This document shows positions 41,826 to 51,062 of a DNA stretch of 64,000 bases, one piece after another. Position 1 is the stretch's first letter. Every line of letters begins with the position of its first letter. Below the pieces are notes generated by a model. The model was given only the letters and a program-made list of their open reading frames with translations, made no database searches and was not told the origin of the DNA. The DNA is from Candidatus Rokubacteria bacterium 13_1_40CM_69_27 (GTDB taxonomy: Bacteria > Methylomirabilota > Methylomirabilia > Rokubacteriales > CSP1-6), in assembly GCA_001917535.1 (NCBI GenBank), contig MNEF01000094.1:24482-88481 (forward strand). The letters run 5' to 3'. A program made the translations under genes and the position numbers.

Positions 41826-42574
41826 GCTTCCTCCGCTCCCGCTTCGTCCAGGCGGCGCTCATTCTCGTCCTCTCCGCCGTCATCCTCCGCTTCGGCATCC
41901 GGCCCCCGGCCCCGTGGAGTGTGTTCACGCTCTACATGGCCGTCGTCTTCCTGGCCGTGCTGATCTTCGTCTCCTCCGACAGCGACTCCTGGCGCGGCTT
42001 CATCCGCCCCATCCGCTCCACGCTGGTCGATCCCGACCAGCGCGTCCTCCGCTCCGCGCTGGTCGTGGTGATCCCGCTGCTGCTCGGCTACTACGCCTAT
42101 ACGCAGGCGGCGGCCAAGCCCCAGGCGCCGGCTGAGCTGCGCGCCGTGCACCCGGCGCCGCCGGACACCATCCAGTTCCGGGGCAAGCAGATCAACATCT
42201 CCGGCGCCGAGAACCCGCTGCGGAAGGACCAGGCGAGCCGTCAGAAGCACGTGGCGGCCGGCGCCGCCCTCTACATCCGCAACTGCGTCTACTGCCACGG
42301 CGACAATCTCGACGGGCAGGGCCACTTCGCCAGGGGCTTCAACCCGCCGCCGGCGAACTTCCAGGACCCGGGCACGATCGCCATGCTCCAGGAGGCCTAC
42401 CTCTTCTGGCGCATCGCCAAGGGCGGGCCGGGGCTGCCGAGGGAATCCACGCCGTGGAACTCGGTCATGCCGTCCTGGGAGGACCGCCTGACCGAGGAGC
42501 AGATCTGGCAAGTCATCATGTACCTGTATGACGCGACCGGCCAGCAACCCCGTCGCTGGGAGACCGCCCACTGA
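41822..42574 (+). CDS. membrane-anchored monoheme cytochrome c
   Basis: Two N-terminal TM segments, CVYCHGDNLDGQGH. Confidence 0.87.
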   Translation: MSFLRSRFVQAALILVLSAVILRFGIRPPAPWSVFTLYMAVVFLAVLIFVSSDSDSWRGFIRPIRSTLVDPDQRVLRSALVVVIPLLLGYYAYTQAAAKPQAPAELRAVHPAPPDTIQFRGKQINISGAENPLRKDQASRQKHVAAGAALYIRNCVYCHGDNLDGQGHFARGFNPPPANFQDPGTIAMLQEAYLFWRIAKGGPGLPRESTPWNSVMPSWEDRLTEEQIWQVIMYLYDATGQQPRRWETAH

Positions 42575-44226
42575 TGCGCGCCGGCGTCTGCGCATCGGGC
42601 CCGAGCGCCGCGGAGCGCGCCTGCCCCTGCTCGACCACGAGCCCGGCGCCGTTCGTCGCCGCCGCGCGATCCCATCTCCGCTGCCACGCGCGGTCCACCT
42701 CGGCGGGAACGGGTCTCGCAGGGGCAGGCCGCGCCCCGCGCCGCCACTCACGACGCGCGTCCACCGGCGCGGCACTCGGTGCGGCGGTCGCCCTGCTCGC
42801 GAGCATCGTCGTCGACGTGGCGCCGGCGCTCGCCCAGGCGGGGGATGCGGCGGCCGGCCAGGCGGTCTACCAGAGGAAGTGCATGGGCTGCCACGGCGAG
42901 AAGGGGGACGGCAAGGGACCCGCCGCCGAGCTCCTCGATCCCAAGCCGCGCGACTTCACCTCGGGGATCTACAAGATCCGCACCACGTCCACCAGGATGC
43001 CGAGCGACCAGGACCTCTTCCGCGTCCTCACCGAGGGCATGCCGGGAACCTCGATGCCACCGTGGGCGGTTCTCCCGGAGAGGGACCGGTGGAACCTGAT
43101 CGCCTACATCAAGTCCTTCGCCTCCGAGAAGTTCAAGGAGGCGCCCAAGAAGCTCGAGCTGCCCAAGGAGGTCGGCGCGTCCGCGGAGTCGATCAAGCGC
43201 GGTCGGGAGATGTTCGAGGCGATCGAGTGTAACAAGTGCCACGGCGCCGACGGGCGGGCGGACGGGCCTTCACGCCCCGAGCTCAAGGACGAGTGGGGGC
43301 AGCCCATCAAGCCGGCGAATCTCACCAAGCGGTGGACCTTCCGCGGTGGGCCGAGCCGGGCCGCCATCGCCACGCGGCTCGCCGCCGGGGTGCTCGGCAC
43401 GCCCATGCCGGCCTTCCTCGACAGCGTGGAGAAGCCGGACGACATCTGGCACCTCGCCAACTACATCGCCTCGCTGGGCCCGGCGGCGCCGGCTTACGGC
43501 ACGCTCCTGACGGCGACGGCCGTCGGCGAGGCGATTCCCGACGACCCCCAGGCCGAGTTGTGGAAGAAGATGGTCGGGCAGAACATCCCGCTCATGGGCC
43601 AGGTGATCGCCGATCCGCGCAACTTCAATCCCTCGATCGACCTGGTCACCGTGCGGGCCGCGTACAACGACCGGGAGATCGCCTTCCACCTGACGTGGGA
43701 CGATCCCACCGAGTCCAAGCCCGACGGCAAGCAGACCTTCGCCGACGCGATCGCGCTCCAGTTCCCGCCCACGCTCGAGCCGGGCGGCGAGCGACCCTAC
43801 GTCCTCATGGGGGATGCTGCGGAGGCGGTCTATCAGTTGCGCTGGGACAGCGGCAAGGGCGTGAGCGAGGTGACGGCCAACGGGCCCACCAGGGTGAGGG
43901 CGCTGGCCGGCTCGGAGGCGACGGGGAAGGCCGCCTACGCGAACGGGCAGTACCAGGTCGTGATCAAGCGGGGACTCGGGGCCCAGGACGCCAGCCGCCC
44001 GACGTTCCGGCCGGCCGTCTTCACGCCCATCGCCTTCCAGGCCTGGGACGGTGGCGCCGGCGAGACGGGCACCAGGCTCTCCTTAACCTCGTGGTACTAT
44101 CTGCGCCTGGAGGAGCCGCAGTCGAAGGCGCGCTTTGTGATACCTCCCGTGGTGGCCCTTCTTGCGCTGGGGGCAATGCTCGTGATCGTGTGGGCGGCGA
44201 ACCGGCGCGGTCTCAGCGTTTCGTGA
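42574..44226 (+). CDS. diheme cytochrome c fused to ethylbenzene-dehydrogenase-like heme-binding domain with C-terminal TM
   Basis: CMGCHGEKGDGKGP and CNKCHGADGRADGP; VTVRAAYNDREIAFHLTWDDPTES...FADAIALQFP; C-terminal TM; N-terminus contains inserted repeat (family 2 copy A). Confidence 0.8.
   Translation: MRAGVCASGPSAAERACPCSTTSPAPFVAAARSHLRCHARSTSAGTGLAGAGRAPRRHSRRASTGAALGAAVALLASIVVDVAPALAQAGDAAAGQAVYQRKCMGCHGEKGDGKGPAAELLDPKPRDFTSGIYKIRTTSTRMPSDQDLFRVLTEGMPGTSMPPWAVLPERDRWNLIAYIKSFASEKFKEAPKKLELPKEVGASAESIKRGREMFEAIECNKCHGADGRADGPSRPELKDEWGQPIKPANLTKRWTFRGGPSRAAIATRLAAGVLGTPMPAFLDSVEKPDDIWHLANYIASLGPAAPAYGTLLTATAVGEAIPDDPQAELWKKMVGQNIPLMGQVIADPRNFNPSIDLVTVRAAYNDREIAFHLTWDDPTESKPDGKQTFADAIALQFPPTLEPGGERPYVLMGDAAEAVYQLRWDSGKGVSEVTANGPTRVRALAGSEATGKAAYANGQYQVVIKRGLGAQDASRPTFRPAVFTPIAFQAWDGGAGETGTRLSLTSWYYLRLEEPQSKARFVIPPVVALLALGAMLVIVWAANRRGLSVS
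42604..42745 (+). repeat. family 2 hairpin element, copy A
   Basis: Arms 42604-42630 / 42718-42745 flank core TCGACCACGAGCCCGGCGCCGTTCGTCGCC...GGCGGGAACGGGTCTC. Confidence 0.7.
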
Positions 44227-44264
44227 TCAGCCGTGAACTGTGTGACCAAGGAGGACGAGAAGCG

Positions 44265-44975
44265 ATGCGGAAAGCACGAGGAGCATTCATCGCGCTGGCG
44301 CTGGTCGTGGCCGGCGCGGCAGCATTCATCGGCGGGCCGGGTTCGGCCCCGGCCCAAGGCGGGGGCGGCACGATCGAGGCCGAGGTGAAGTACAACGGCG
44401 CTCCCGTCGTCGAGAAGCTCAAGGTCAACAAGGACACCCAGAAGTGCGGGACCGAGGCCCTGATCGAGAAGATCGTGGTCGGCCCCAACAAGGGCCTGGC
44501 CAACGCGGTGGTGTCGGTGGTGGGGGCCAAGGGCGCGACGACCGCCAAGGCCGGGAAGCCCGTGCTCGATCAGCACGGCTGCAAGTTCGTGCCCCACGTG
44601 CTGGCGATGACACCGGGCGAGATCGACGTCAAGAACTCCGACGACATCCTGCACAACATCCACACCTACTCGACCGCCAACCCGTCCGTCAACAAGGCCC
44701 AGCCGAAGTTCAAGAAGGTGATGACCGAGAAGTTCGACAAGCCCGAGATCATCAAGGTCACCTGCGACGTGCACAGCTGGATGCTGGGCTGGGTCGCCGT
44801 CCTGCCCCACCCCTACTTCGGGGTGACCAAGGAGAACGGGGTGACCAAGATCGAGAACGTGCCGGCCGGCAAGCAGAAGGTCGAGGTCTGGCACGAGACG
44901 CTCGGCAAGCAGGAGAAAGAGGTCGAGGTCAAAGCCGGGCAGACGGTGAAGGTCGGCTTCGAGATGAAGAAGTAG
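44265..44975 (+). CDS. exported cupredoxin-like protein with carboxypeptidase-regulatory-like domain
   Basis: VKNSDDILHNIHTYS, VTCDVHSWMLGWVAVLPHPYFGVT. Confidence 0.72.
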   Translation: MRKARGAFIALALVVAGAAAFIGGPGSAPAQGGGGTIEAEVKYNGAPVVEKLKVNKDTQKCGTEALIEKIVVGPNKGLANAVVSVVGAKGATTAKAGKPVLDQHGCKFVPHVLAMTPGEIDVKNSDDILHNIHTYSTANPSVNKAQPKFKKVMTEKFDKPEIIKVTCDVHSWMLGWVAVLPHPYFGVTKENGVTKIENVPAGKQKVEVWHETLGKQEKEVEVKAGQTVKVGFEMKK

Positions 44976-45008
44976 CTCACGCCGCAAACCCCAGGGGATG
45001 ACAACCGC

Positions 45009-45746
45009 ATGCTGAACTGGTGGCTGCCGGAAAACGTCTCGACCTACGGCGAGGAGATCGACTGGCTGTTCCACCTGATCTACTACATCACGGGGGCGGT
45101 GTTCATCATCGTGACGGTCGCCTTCCTGTCGTTCATCGTCATCTACCGCGACCGCCCGGGGCGCCGGGCGCGCTACACCCACGGCAACACCCCGCTGGAG
45201 ATCGTCTGGACCGTGGTGCCGGCGCTGATCCTGGTGGTGCTCACGTTCCTCAGCGTGCCGGCCTGGTCCAAGATCAAGATGACGATGCCCCAGACGGACT
45301 TCGTCGTGCAGGTGACGGGCAAGCAGTTCAACTGGCAGGTCACCTATCCGGGGCCCGACGGCCAGTTCGGCACCGCCGACGACAAGACCTTCCTCGACGA
45401 GATGCACGTGCCGGTCGGCAAGCCGATCCGGATCAACCTCAAGTCGCAGGACGTCATCCACAGCTTCTTCGTGCCCCAGTTCCGGTTCAAGCAGGACGCC
45501 GTGCCCGGGCGCGAGATCCCGCAGTGGTTCGAGGTCACCAAGCCCGGCCAGTACGAGGTGCCGTGCGCCGAGCTCTGCGGCTTCGGACACTCGGGCATGC
45601 GGGCCTGGATCTACGCCCACTCCGCGGAGGACTACACCAAGTGGGCGGCCGAGAACCTCCGGGCCGGGGCGGCGGCCGCCGCCCCCGAGACGAAGCAGGA
45701 GCCGGAGAAACCAGCCGCCAAGACGGGAGGGAGAGCCAAGCAATGA
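45009..45746 (+). CDS. coxB: cytochrome c oxidase subunit II
   Basis: GNTPLEIVWTVVPALILVVLTF; CuA CAELCGFGHSGM; no heme c motif. Confidence 0.94.
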   Translation: MLNWWLPENVSTYGEEIDWLFHLIYYITGAVFIIVTVAFLSFIVIYRDRPGRRARYTHGNTPLEIVWTVVPALILVVLTFLSVPAWSKIKMTMPQTDFVVQVTGKQFNWQVTYPGPDGQFGTADDKTFLDEMHVPVGKPIRINLKSQDVIHSFFVPQFRFKQDAVPGREIPQWFEVTKPGQYEVPCAELCGFGHSGMRAWIYAHSAEDYTKWAAENLRAGAAAAAPETKQEPEKPAAKTGGRAKQ

Positions 45747-47497
45747 GCGCCATCAGCGCTACGGCTCACGCGCACACCGCTCACGCGGCGCACCACGAGG
45801 TGGGCTTCGTGCGGACCTACATCTTCTCGACCGATCACAAGATGATCGCGCGCCAGTTCCTGTTCCTGGGGCTCTTCATGATGATCATCGGGGGCCTGCT
45901 GGCGCTGATGGTCCGCTGGGAGCTGGCCTGGCCAGAGACGCCGGTGCCCGGCCTCGGCTCGATCCTCACCGAGACCGGCGGCATACTGGAGCCATCGCAG
46001 TACAACATGGCCTTCACCATGCACGCGACCCTCATGATCTTCTTCGTCATCATGCCGATCCTGGCCGGCGCTTTCGGCAACTTCTGCATCCCGCTCATGA
46101 TCGGGGCCCGGGACATGGCCTTCCCCTTCCTCAACATGCTGTCCTTCTGGGTGGCCGCGCTCTCGGGCGTCCTGATGCTCAGTGGTTTCTTCGTCCCGGG
46201 CGGGCACGCGGCCGCCGGGTGGACCTCCTACGCGCCGCTCAGCGCGGTGCCGGAGTACACGGGGACCAACTGGGGGCAGAACCTGTGGTGCATCAGCCTC
46301 TTCGTCCTCGGTGTCTCGTCGATGATGGGGGCGATCAACTACATCACGACCATCATCAACATGCGGGCGCCCGGGATGAAGCTCTTCCGCATGCCGCTGG
46401 TGGTGTGGTCGCTGTTCATCACCGCCATCCTGCTGCTCCTGGCCCTGCCCGTGCTCACCTCGGGCGTGGCCATGCTCCTCTTCGACCGCACGCTGGGCAC
46501 GAACTGGTTCAAGCCGTCGGGCGGCGGCGAGCCGCTGCTCTGGCAGCACCTGTTCTGGTACTTCGGTCACCCCGAGGTCTACATTCTCATCCTGCCCGCC
46601 ATGGGCATCGCCTCGGAGATCCTGCCCGTCTTCGCGCGCAAGCCGATCTTCGGCTACCACGCCATGGCCTTCTCGATGATCGCCATCGCCTTCCTCTCCT
46701 GGGTGGTCTACGGCCACCACATGTTCGTGAGCGGCATGAACCCGGCGCTGGGTATGTCGTTCATGGTGACCACGATGATCATCGCCGTCCCGTCGGCCAT
46801 CAAGACCTTCAACTGGTTGGGCACGCTGTGGGGCGGCCGCATCCAATTGAAGGTGCCGATGCTGAACGCGCTGGCCTTCGTGTGGATGTTCGTCATCGGC
46901 GGGCTCTCGGGCATCTTCATGGCCTCGACACCGGTGGACATCTACATCCAGGACACCTACTTCATCGTGGCCCACATCCATTATGTGGTCTTCGGCGGCT
47001 CGATCTTCGGCGCCTTCGCGGCCATCTACTACTGGTTCCCGAAGATGTTCGGCCGCCTGACGAACACGGCGCTGGGGCATCTTCACTTCTGGCCGACCTT
47101 CGTCTTCTTCAACCTCACCTTCTTCCCCATGCACATCATCGGCGTGGGCGGCCAGATGCGGCGCATCTACAACCCGCTCCAGTACGAGTTCCTCCAGCAC
47201 CAGCAGCACTGGAACGTCTTCATCACGTACTCGGCGCTGCTGCTGGGCCTCTCCCAGATCCCGTTCGTGATCAACTTCTTCTGGTCGCTCTTCGCCGGCC
47301 AGAAGGCGCCCCTGAATCCCTGGAACTCGAACACGCTCGAGTGGACGGCGCCCTCGCCCCCGCCGCACCTGAACTGGGGGCCGACGGTGCCGACCGTGTA
47401 CCGCGGGCCCTACGAGTACACCTCGCCGGAGTCGAGAGAGGACTTCCTGCCGCAGTCGCAGCCGCCGCTGGTGCGTGCCGGGGCCGCGCGACACTGA
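45743..47497 (+). CDS. coxA: cytochrome c oxidase subunit I
   Basis: YIFSTDHKMIARQFLFLG, WQHLFWYFGHPEVYILILP, HHMFVSGMNP, IVAHIHYVVFGGS. Confidence 0.96.
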   Translation: MSAISATAHAHTAHAAHHEVGFVRTYIFSTDHKMIARQFLFLGLFMMIIGGLLALMVRWELAWPETPVPGLGSILTETGGILEPSQYNMAFTMHATLMIFFVIMPILAGAFGNFCIPLMIGARDMAFPFLNMLSFWVAALSGVLMLSGFFVPGGHAAAGWTSYAPLSAVPEYTGTNWGQNLWCISLFVLGVSSMMGAINYITTIINMRAPGMKLFRMPLVVWSLFITAILLLLALPVLTSGVAMLLFDRTLGTNWFKPSGGGEPLLWQHLFWYFGHPEVYILILPAMGIASEILPVFARKPIFGYHAMAFSMIAIAFLSWVVYGHHMFVSGMNPALGMSFMVTTMIIAVPSAIKTFNWLGTLWGGRIQLKVPMLNALAFVWMFVIGGLSGIFMASTPVDIYIQDTYFIVAHIHYVVFGGSIFGAFAAIYYWFPKMFGRLTNTALGHLHFWPTFVFFNLTFFPMHIIGVGGQMRRIYNPLQYEFLQHQQHWNVFITYSALLLGLSQIPFVINFFWSLFAGQKAPLNPWNSNTLEWTAPSPPPHLNWGPTVPTVYRGPYEYTSPESREDFLPQSQPPLVRAGAARH

Positions 47498-47523
47498 GCG
47501 GATCGCCGGAGGCGCACATCGGG

Positions 47524-48399
47524 ATGGCGACGGCGCATCGTCTCGCGCTGGTGACGGCGGCGGCGACGCTCGTGTTGATCCTCTTCGGAGGCCTGGTGAC
47601 CAACACGGGCTCGGCGCTGGCCGTGCCGGACTGGCCGACCACCTTCGGCCACAACATGTTCCTCTACCCGTGGTCTCAGATGGTCGGCGGGATCTTCTAC
47701 GAGCACAGCCACCGGCTGCTGGGCGCCCTGGTGGGGCTGCTCACGCTGGCGCTGGCCGCCGTGCTGTGGCGCGCCGGGGGGCGCTGTCGCGCGCTCGGCC
47801 TCGTCGCGGCCACTGCCGTGGTCGCCCAGGGCGTGCTGGGCGGCCTCCGCGTCGTCCTGCTCGAGCAGACGCTGGCCATCCTGCACGGCTGTCTGGCCCA
47901 AGCCTTCTTCGCTCTGGTGGCGGTGGCCGCGCTGGTGACCTCCCCGCGCTGGCAGGAGCCGGCCACCGCGGAGGCCCTCGCGGCGTCCACGCGGTCGCTG
48001 ACGCTCGCGGTGGCGGCGCTCGTCTACATCCAGATCGTCTTCGGCGCGCTCCTGACTCACGCGGGCTTCTTGCAGCTGCACATGATCGGCGCCCTCGCCG
48101 TCTTCGCCCTGGCGCCGATCGCCACCGCCCGGCTCCGGAGGAGCGGGGATGCCGTGGCCGCGCCGATGGCGCGCGCGCTGCTCGTCCTGCTGGGGGCCCA
48201 GCTGCTGCTGGGGGTGGGTAGCCTGCTGTTGCGGGTCGTGCCCGGGGTGGTCCCCGACGGTCTCGGACTGATCCTGACCGTCGCTCACCGCCTGGCCGGA
48301 AGCCTCATCCTGGCGGGGACCGTCGTGCTGGCCGTCCGCAGCGGGGCTACTCCGGCGCCGTCAGCGACGTTGATCGAGGCTGTGGAGCATTCGGCATGA
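47524..48399 (+). CDS. ctaA: heme A synthase / COX15-CtaA family
   Basis: LILFGGLVTNTGSALAVPDWPTTFGHNMF; YEHSHRLLGALVG; AHRLAGSLILAGT. Confidence 0.87.
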   Translation: MATAHRLALVTAAATLVLILFGGLVTNTGSALAVPDWPTTFGHNMFLYPWSQMVGGIFYEHSHRLLGALVGLLTLALAAVLWRAGGRCRALGLVAATAVVAQGVLGGLRVVLLEQTLAILHGCLAQAFFALVAVAALVTSPRWQEPATAEALAASTRSLTLAVAALVYIQIVFGALLTHAGFLQLHMIGALAVFALAPIATARLRRSGDAVAAPMARALLVLLGAQLLLGVGSLLLRVVPGVVPDGLGLILTVAHRLAGSLILAGTVVLAVRSGATPAPSATLIEAVEHSA

Positions 48400-49373
48400 G
48401 CGACCTTGCGCTTGTTCGAGCGCGGGCTATGCCCGCGCCATCGAGTCTGGGGGAGGCCTCGGAGGGGGCCGTCGAGGCCCCCTCCGAAATGATCGTCGCC
48501 GCTATCGCCCGCGATCGGCGCCAGCTGGTCGCGGACCTCCTGGCCCTGACCAAGCCGCGCGTCGTGGTGATGGTGCTGGTGGCAACGCTCGTCGGTTACT
48601 ACGTCGGCCTGACCGGCGCGCCCGACTACGTGCGCATGCTCCACCTCATCGTCGGCACCCTGCTGGCGGCGGGCGGCACGCTCGCCCTCAACCAGTACTC
48701 CGAGCGGGACGTCGACGCCCGGATGGACCGCACGCGCATGCGCCCGCTGCCGGACGGCCGGCTGCAGCCCCTGGAAGCGCTGGCCTTCGGCGCCGCCGCC
48801 ACCGCCCTCGGTGTCGCGTACCTGGCGGCCTGCGTGAACGCGCTGGCCGCCTGCCTCACCGCGGCCACGGTCGTGCTCTATCTCTTCGCCTACACGCCGC
48901 TGAAGCTGCGCACGCCGCTCTGCACGATCGTCGGGGCGGTGCCCGGCGCGTTGCCGCCGGTGACGGGCTGGGTGGCGGCGCGGGAGGATGTCGCGGTGGG
49001 GGCGTGGGTGCTGTTCGCCATCCTCTTCCTGTGGCAGCTGCCCCATACGCTGGCCATCGCCCGCCTCTACCGGGACGACTACGCGCGGGCGGGGGTCCGC
49101 GTGCTGCCCGTGGTGGACGCCGACGGCTGGAGCACGGAGCGGCAGATCGTGACGGGGTGCCTGGCCCTGCTGGCGGTGAGCCTCCTGCCCACGCTCATCG
49201 GCATGGCCGGGCCACTGTACTTCGTCGGTGCGCTGCTCCTGGGCCTCGTCTTCGCGACCTTTGGCACCCTGCAGGCGCTGGCGCCCTCGTCGCTGGCGGC
49301 GCGCCGCGTCCTGCTCGCCTCGCTGCTCTACCTGCCGGCCGTGCTGGCGCTGCTGGCCCTCGACAAAATATGA
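48396..49373 (+). CDS. ctaB: protoheme IX farnesyltransferase
   Basis: LALTKPRVVVMVLVATLVGYY, NQYSERDVDARMDRTRMRPLPDGRL; alternative start at 48489 just after an embedded repeat. Confidence 0.93.
   Translation: MSDLALVRARAMPAPSSLGEASEGAVEAPSEMIVAAIARDRRQLVADLLALTKPRVVVMVLVATLVGYYVGLTGAPDYVRMLHLIVGTLLAAGGTLALNQYSERDVDARMDRTRMRPLPDGRLQPLEALAFGAAATALGVAYLAACVNALAACLTAATVVLYLFAYTPLKLRTPLCTIVGAVPGALPPVTGWVAAREDVAVGAWVLFAILFLWQLPHTLAIARLYRDDYARAGVRVLPVVDADGWSTERQIVTGCLALLAVSLLPTLIGMAGPLYFVGALLLGLVFATFGTLQALAPSSLAARRVLLASLLYLPAVLALLALDKI
48416..48488 (-). repeat. family 1 two-hairpin element, copy R8, antisense to the operon
   Basis: TTCGAGCGCGGGCTATGCCCGCGCCATCGAGTCTGGGGGAGGCCTCGGAGGGGGCCGTCGAGGCCCCCTCCGAA. 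Confidence 0.92.
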
Positions 49374-49477
49374 CCGCGAATGAGATCCGAGAGAAGAATC
49401 GGCGGACGGCGCGGATCCTGCTCGCCATCATGGCCGGACTCGCAGTGGCCGCGTTCCTGGTCGGGGTCCGCTGGTGA
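49370..49477 (+). CDS. small (35 aa) single-TM protein, CoxF-like position
   Basis: MTANEIREKNRRTARILLAIMAGLAVAAFLVGVRW; ATGA overlap with ctaB stop and GTGA overlap with the next gene. Confidence 0.65.
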   Translation: MTANEIREKNRRTARILLAIMAGLAVAAFLVGVRW

Positions 49478-50154
49478 CGCGCGTTCTCGAGGCGCCGCCC
49501 CGGCATCGGCCCCGGCCGTCGCGCACGACCGGTCAGGTGCCGCCCCCGCCGCCGCCCCCGGGGGGAGACGACGGGCCCGACGGCGATCCCGCGCCGCAGT
49601 GGGCCGTGCTCGACAACGTGGTCCTGGCGACGATCTTCTTCATCGGCGCCGAGGTCATGTTCTTCACCGGCCTCATCTTCTCCTTCTGGATCCTGCGCCT
49701 GGCCGCGCCCGTCTGGCCGCCGCCGCTGCAGCCGCGGCTGCCGCTCGGGGTGACCGGCGTCAACACGCTCGTGCTGCTGGCCTCCAGCGTGGTCATGGTC
49801 GCCGCCGGCCGCGCGCTGAACGCGGGCGACCGCGGGCTGGCCGTCCGGCGCCTGGCCACCGCTGCCGGCCTCGGCGGCCTGTTCCTCCTGGTCCAGGGCT
49901 ACGAGTGGGTCCGCCTCATCCGGTTCGGGCTGACCGTGTCCTCCGGCGCCTACGGCGCCACGTTCTACACGCTCATCGGCACGCACGCCGTGCACGTGTT
50001 CGGGGCCCTGGTCTGGCTCGCCGTCACGCTGCTCCTGGCTGCGCGCGGGCGGTTCGCCGACGGCGGCACCGCGCCCTTCCGGGCCTGTGCGCTGTTCTGG
50101 CACTTCGTCGTCGCCCTCTGGCCGATCCTCTACCTGTCGGTGTACCTGCTGTGA
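49474..50154 (+). CDS. cytochrome c oxidase subunit III family protein
   Basis: FIGAEVMFFTGLIFSFWILR, QGYEWVRLIRFGLTVSSGAYGATFYTLIGTHAVHV, LFWHFVVALWPILYLSVYLL. Confidence 0.85.
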   Translation: MTRVLEAPPRHRPRPSRTTGQVPPPPPPPGGDDGPDGDPAPQWAVLDNVVLATIFFIGAEVMFFTGLIFSFWILRLAAPVWPPPLQPRLPLGVTGVNTLVLLASSVVMVAAGRALNAGDRGLAVRRLATAAGLGGLFLLVQGYEWVRLIRFGLTVSSGAYGATFYTLIGTHAVHVFGALVWLAVTLLLAARGRFADGGTAPFRACALFWHFVVALWPILYLSVYLL

Positions 50155-50432
50155 CCGGCCCGGCGTTCGCCTCGCTCGGCCGCCCTGTGGCCCGTCCGGC
50201 CACGCGCGTGCTGGCGGCGCTCGCGCTGGCGCTACCGCCCGGCCCCGCGGCCGCCTGTTCGGCGTGCCTCAGCTCGCCTTACGGGGACCGCACCTTCAAC
50301 TGGGCATTTCTCGGCCTGCTCATCATGCCGTTCGTGATCGCGGCCGTCCTGGGCGGCGTGCTCGCTTATTGCTACCGCCGCCGTCGCGCGGATCGTGCGC
50401 GGTTGAACCTTCCCCTCGAGGAGACGACATGA
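50151..50432 (+). CDS. small membrane protein with CSAC motif
   Basis: GTG start overlapping upstream TGA; ACSACLSSPYGDRTFNWAFLGLLIMPFVIAAVLGGVLAYCYRRRR. Confidence 0.65.
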   Translation: MTGPAFASLGRPVARPATRVLAALALALPPGPAAACSACLSSPYGDRTFNWAFLGLLIMPFVIAAVLGGVLAYCYRRRRADRARLNLPLEETT

Positions 50433-51049
50433 CTCCAGCAGCGGCCTCTGTGCACTCGGCGGTGGAGCCGGCCGAGACCCCGCTCACTCCGGAGAGCTGG
50501 GGCAAGCTCGGGATGTGGATCTTCCTGGCGGGTGACGCCGTGGGATTCGGCGTGCTGCTCGCCTCTTACGGCGTCATGCGGGCGACGAGCCTCGACTGGC
50601 CCATCCCCTTCAATGTCCTGGGCATCAACCTCACGGCCTTCATGACCTTCCTGCTGATCTGCTCGAGCGTGACCATGGTGAAGGCGCTCGAGTGGCTGGG
50701 CAAGGGCGACCGGATCCGGTGCCGATGGTTCCTCTTCTTCACCGCGCTGGGCGGGGCCATCTTCGTGAGCCTGCAGGCCTACGAGTGGTCGAAGCTGATC
50801 CGGGAGGGGCTGCACATCAACGGCAATCCCTGGGGCGCGAGCCTCTTCGGCACCTCCTTCTTCATCGTCACCGGCTTCCACGGCCTGCACGTGACCGGAG
50901 GCGTCATCTATCTGCTCTCCATCATTCGCTACGTGACGAACCGTTTGGACCCGGCGGCCAGCTACAACGCCGTGGAGATCACGGGGCTGTACTGGCACTT
51001 CGTGGACCTGGTCTGGATCATGGTCTTCACCTTCATGTACCTGCTGTAG
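50429..51049 (+). CDS. coxC: cytochrome c oxidase subunit III
   Basis: SLQAYEWSKLIREGLHINGNPWGASLFGTSFFIVTGFHGLHVTGGVIYLL; GLYWHFVDLVWIMVFTFMYLL. Confidence 0.92.
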   Translation: MTPAAASVHSAVEPAETPLTPESWGKLGMWIFLAGDAVGFGVLLASYGVMRATSLDWPIPFNVLGINLTAFMTFLLICSSVTMVKALEWLGKGDRIRCRWFLFFTALGGAIFVSLQAYEWSKLIREGLHINGNPWGASLFGTSFFIVTGFHGLHVTGGVIYLLSIIRYVTNRLDPAASYNAVEITGLYWHFVDLVWIMVFTFMYLL

Positions 51050-51062
51050 GGGGCGCGAACCG

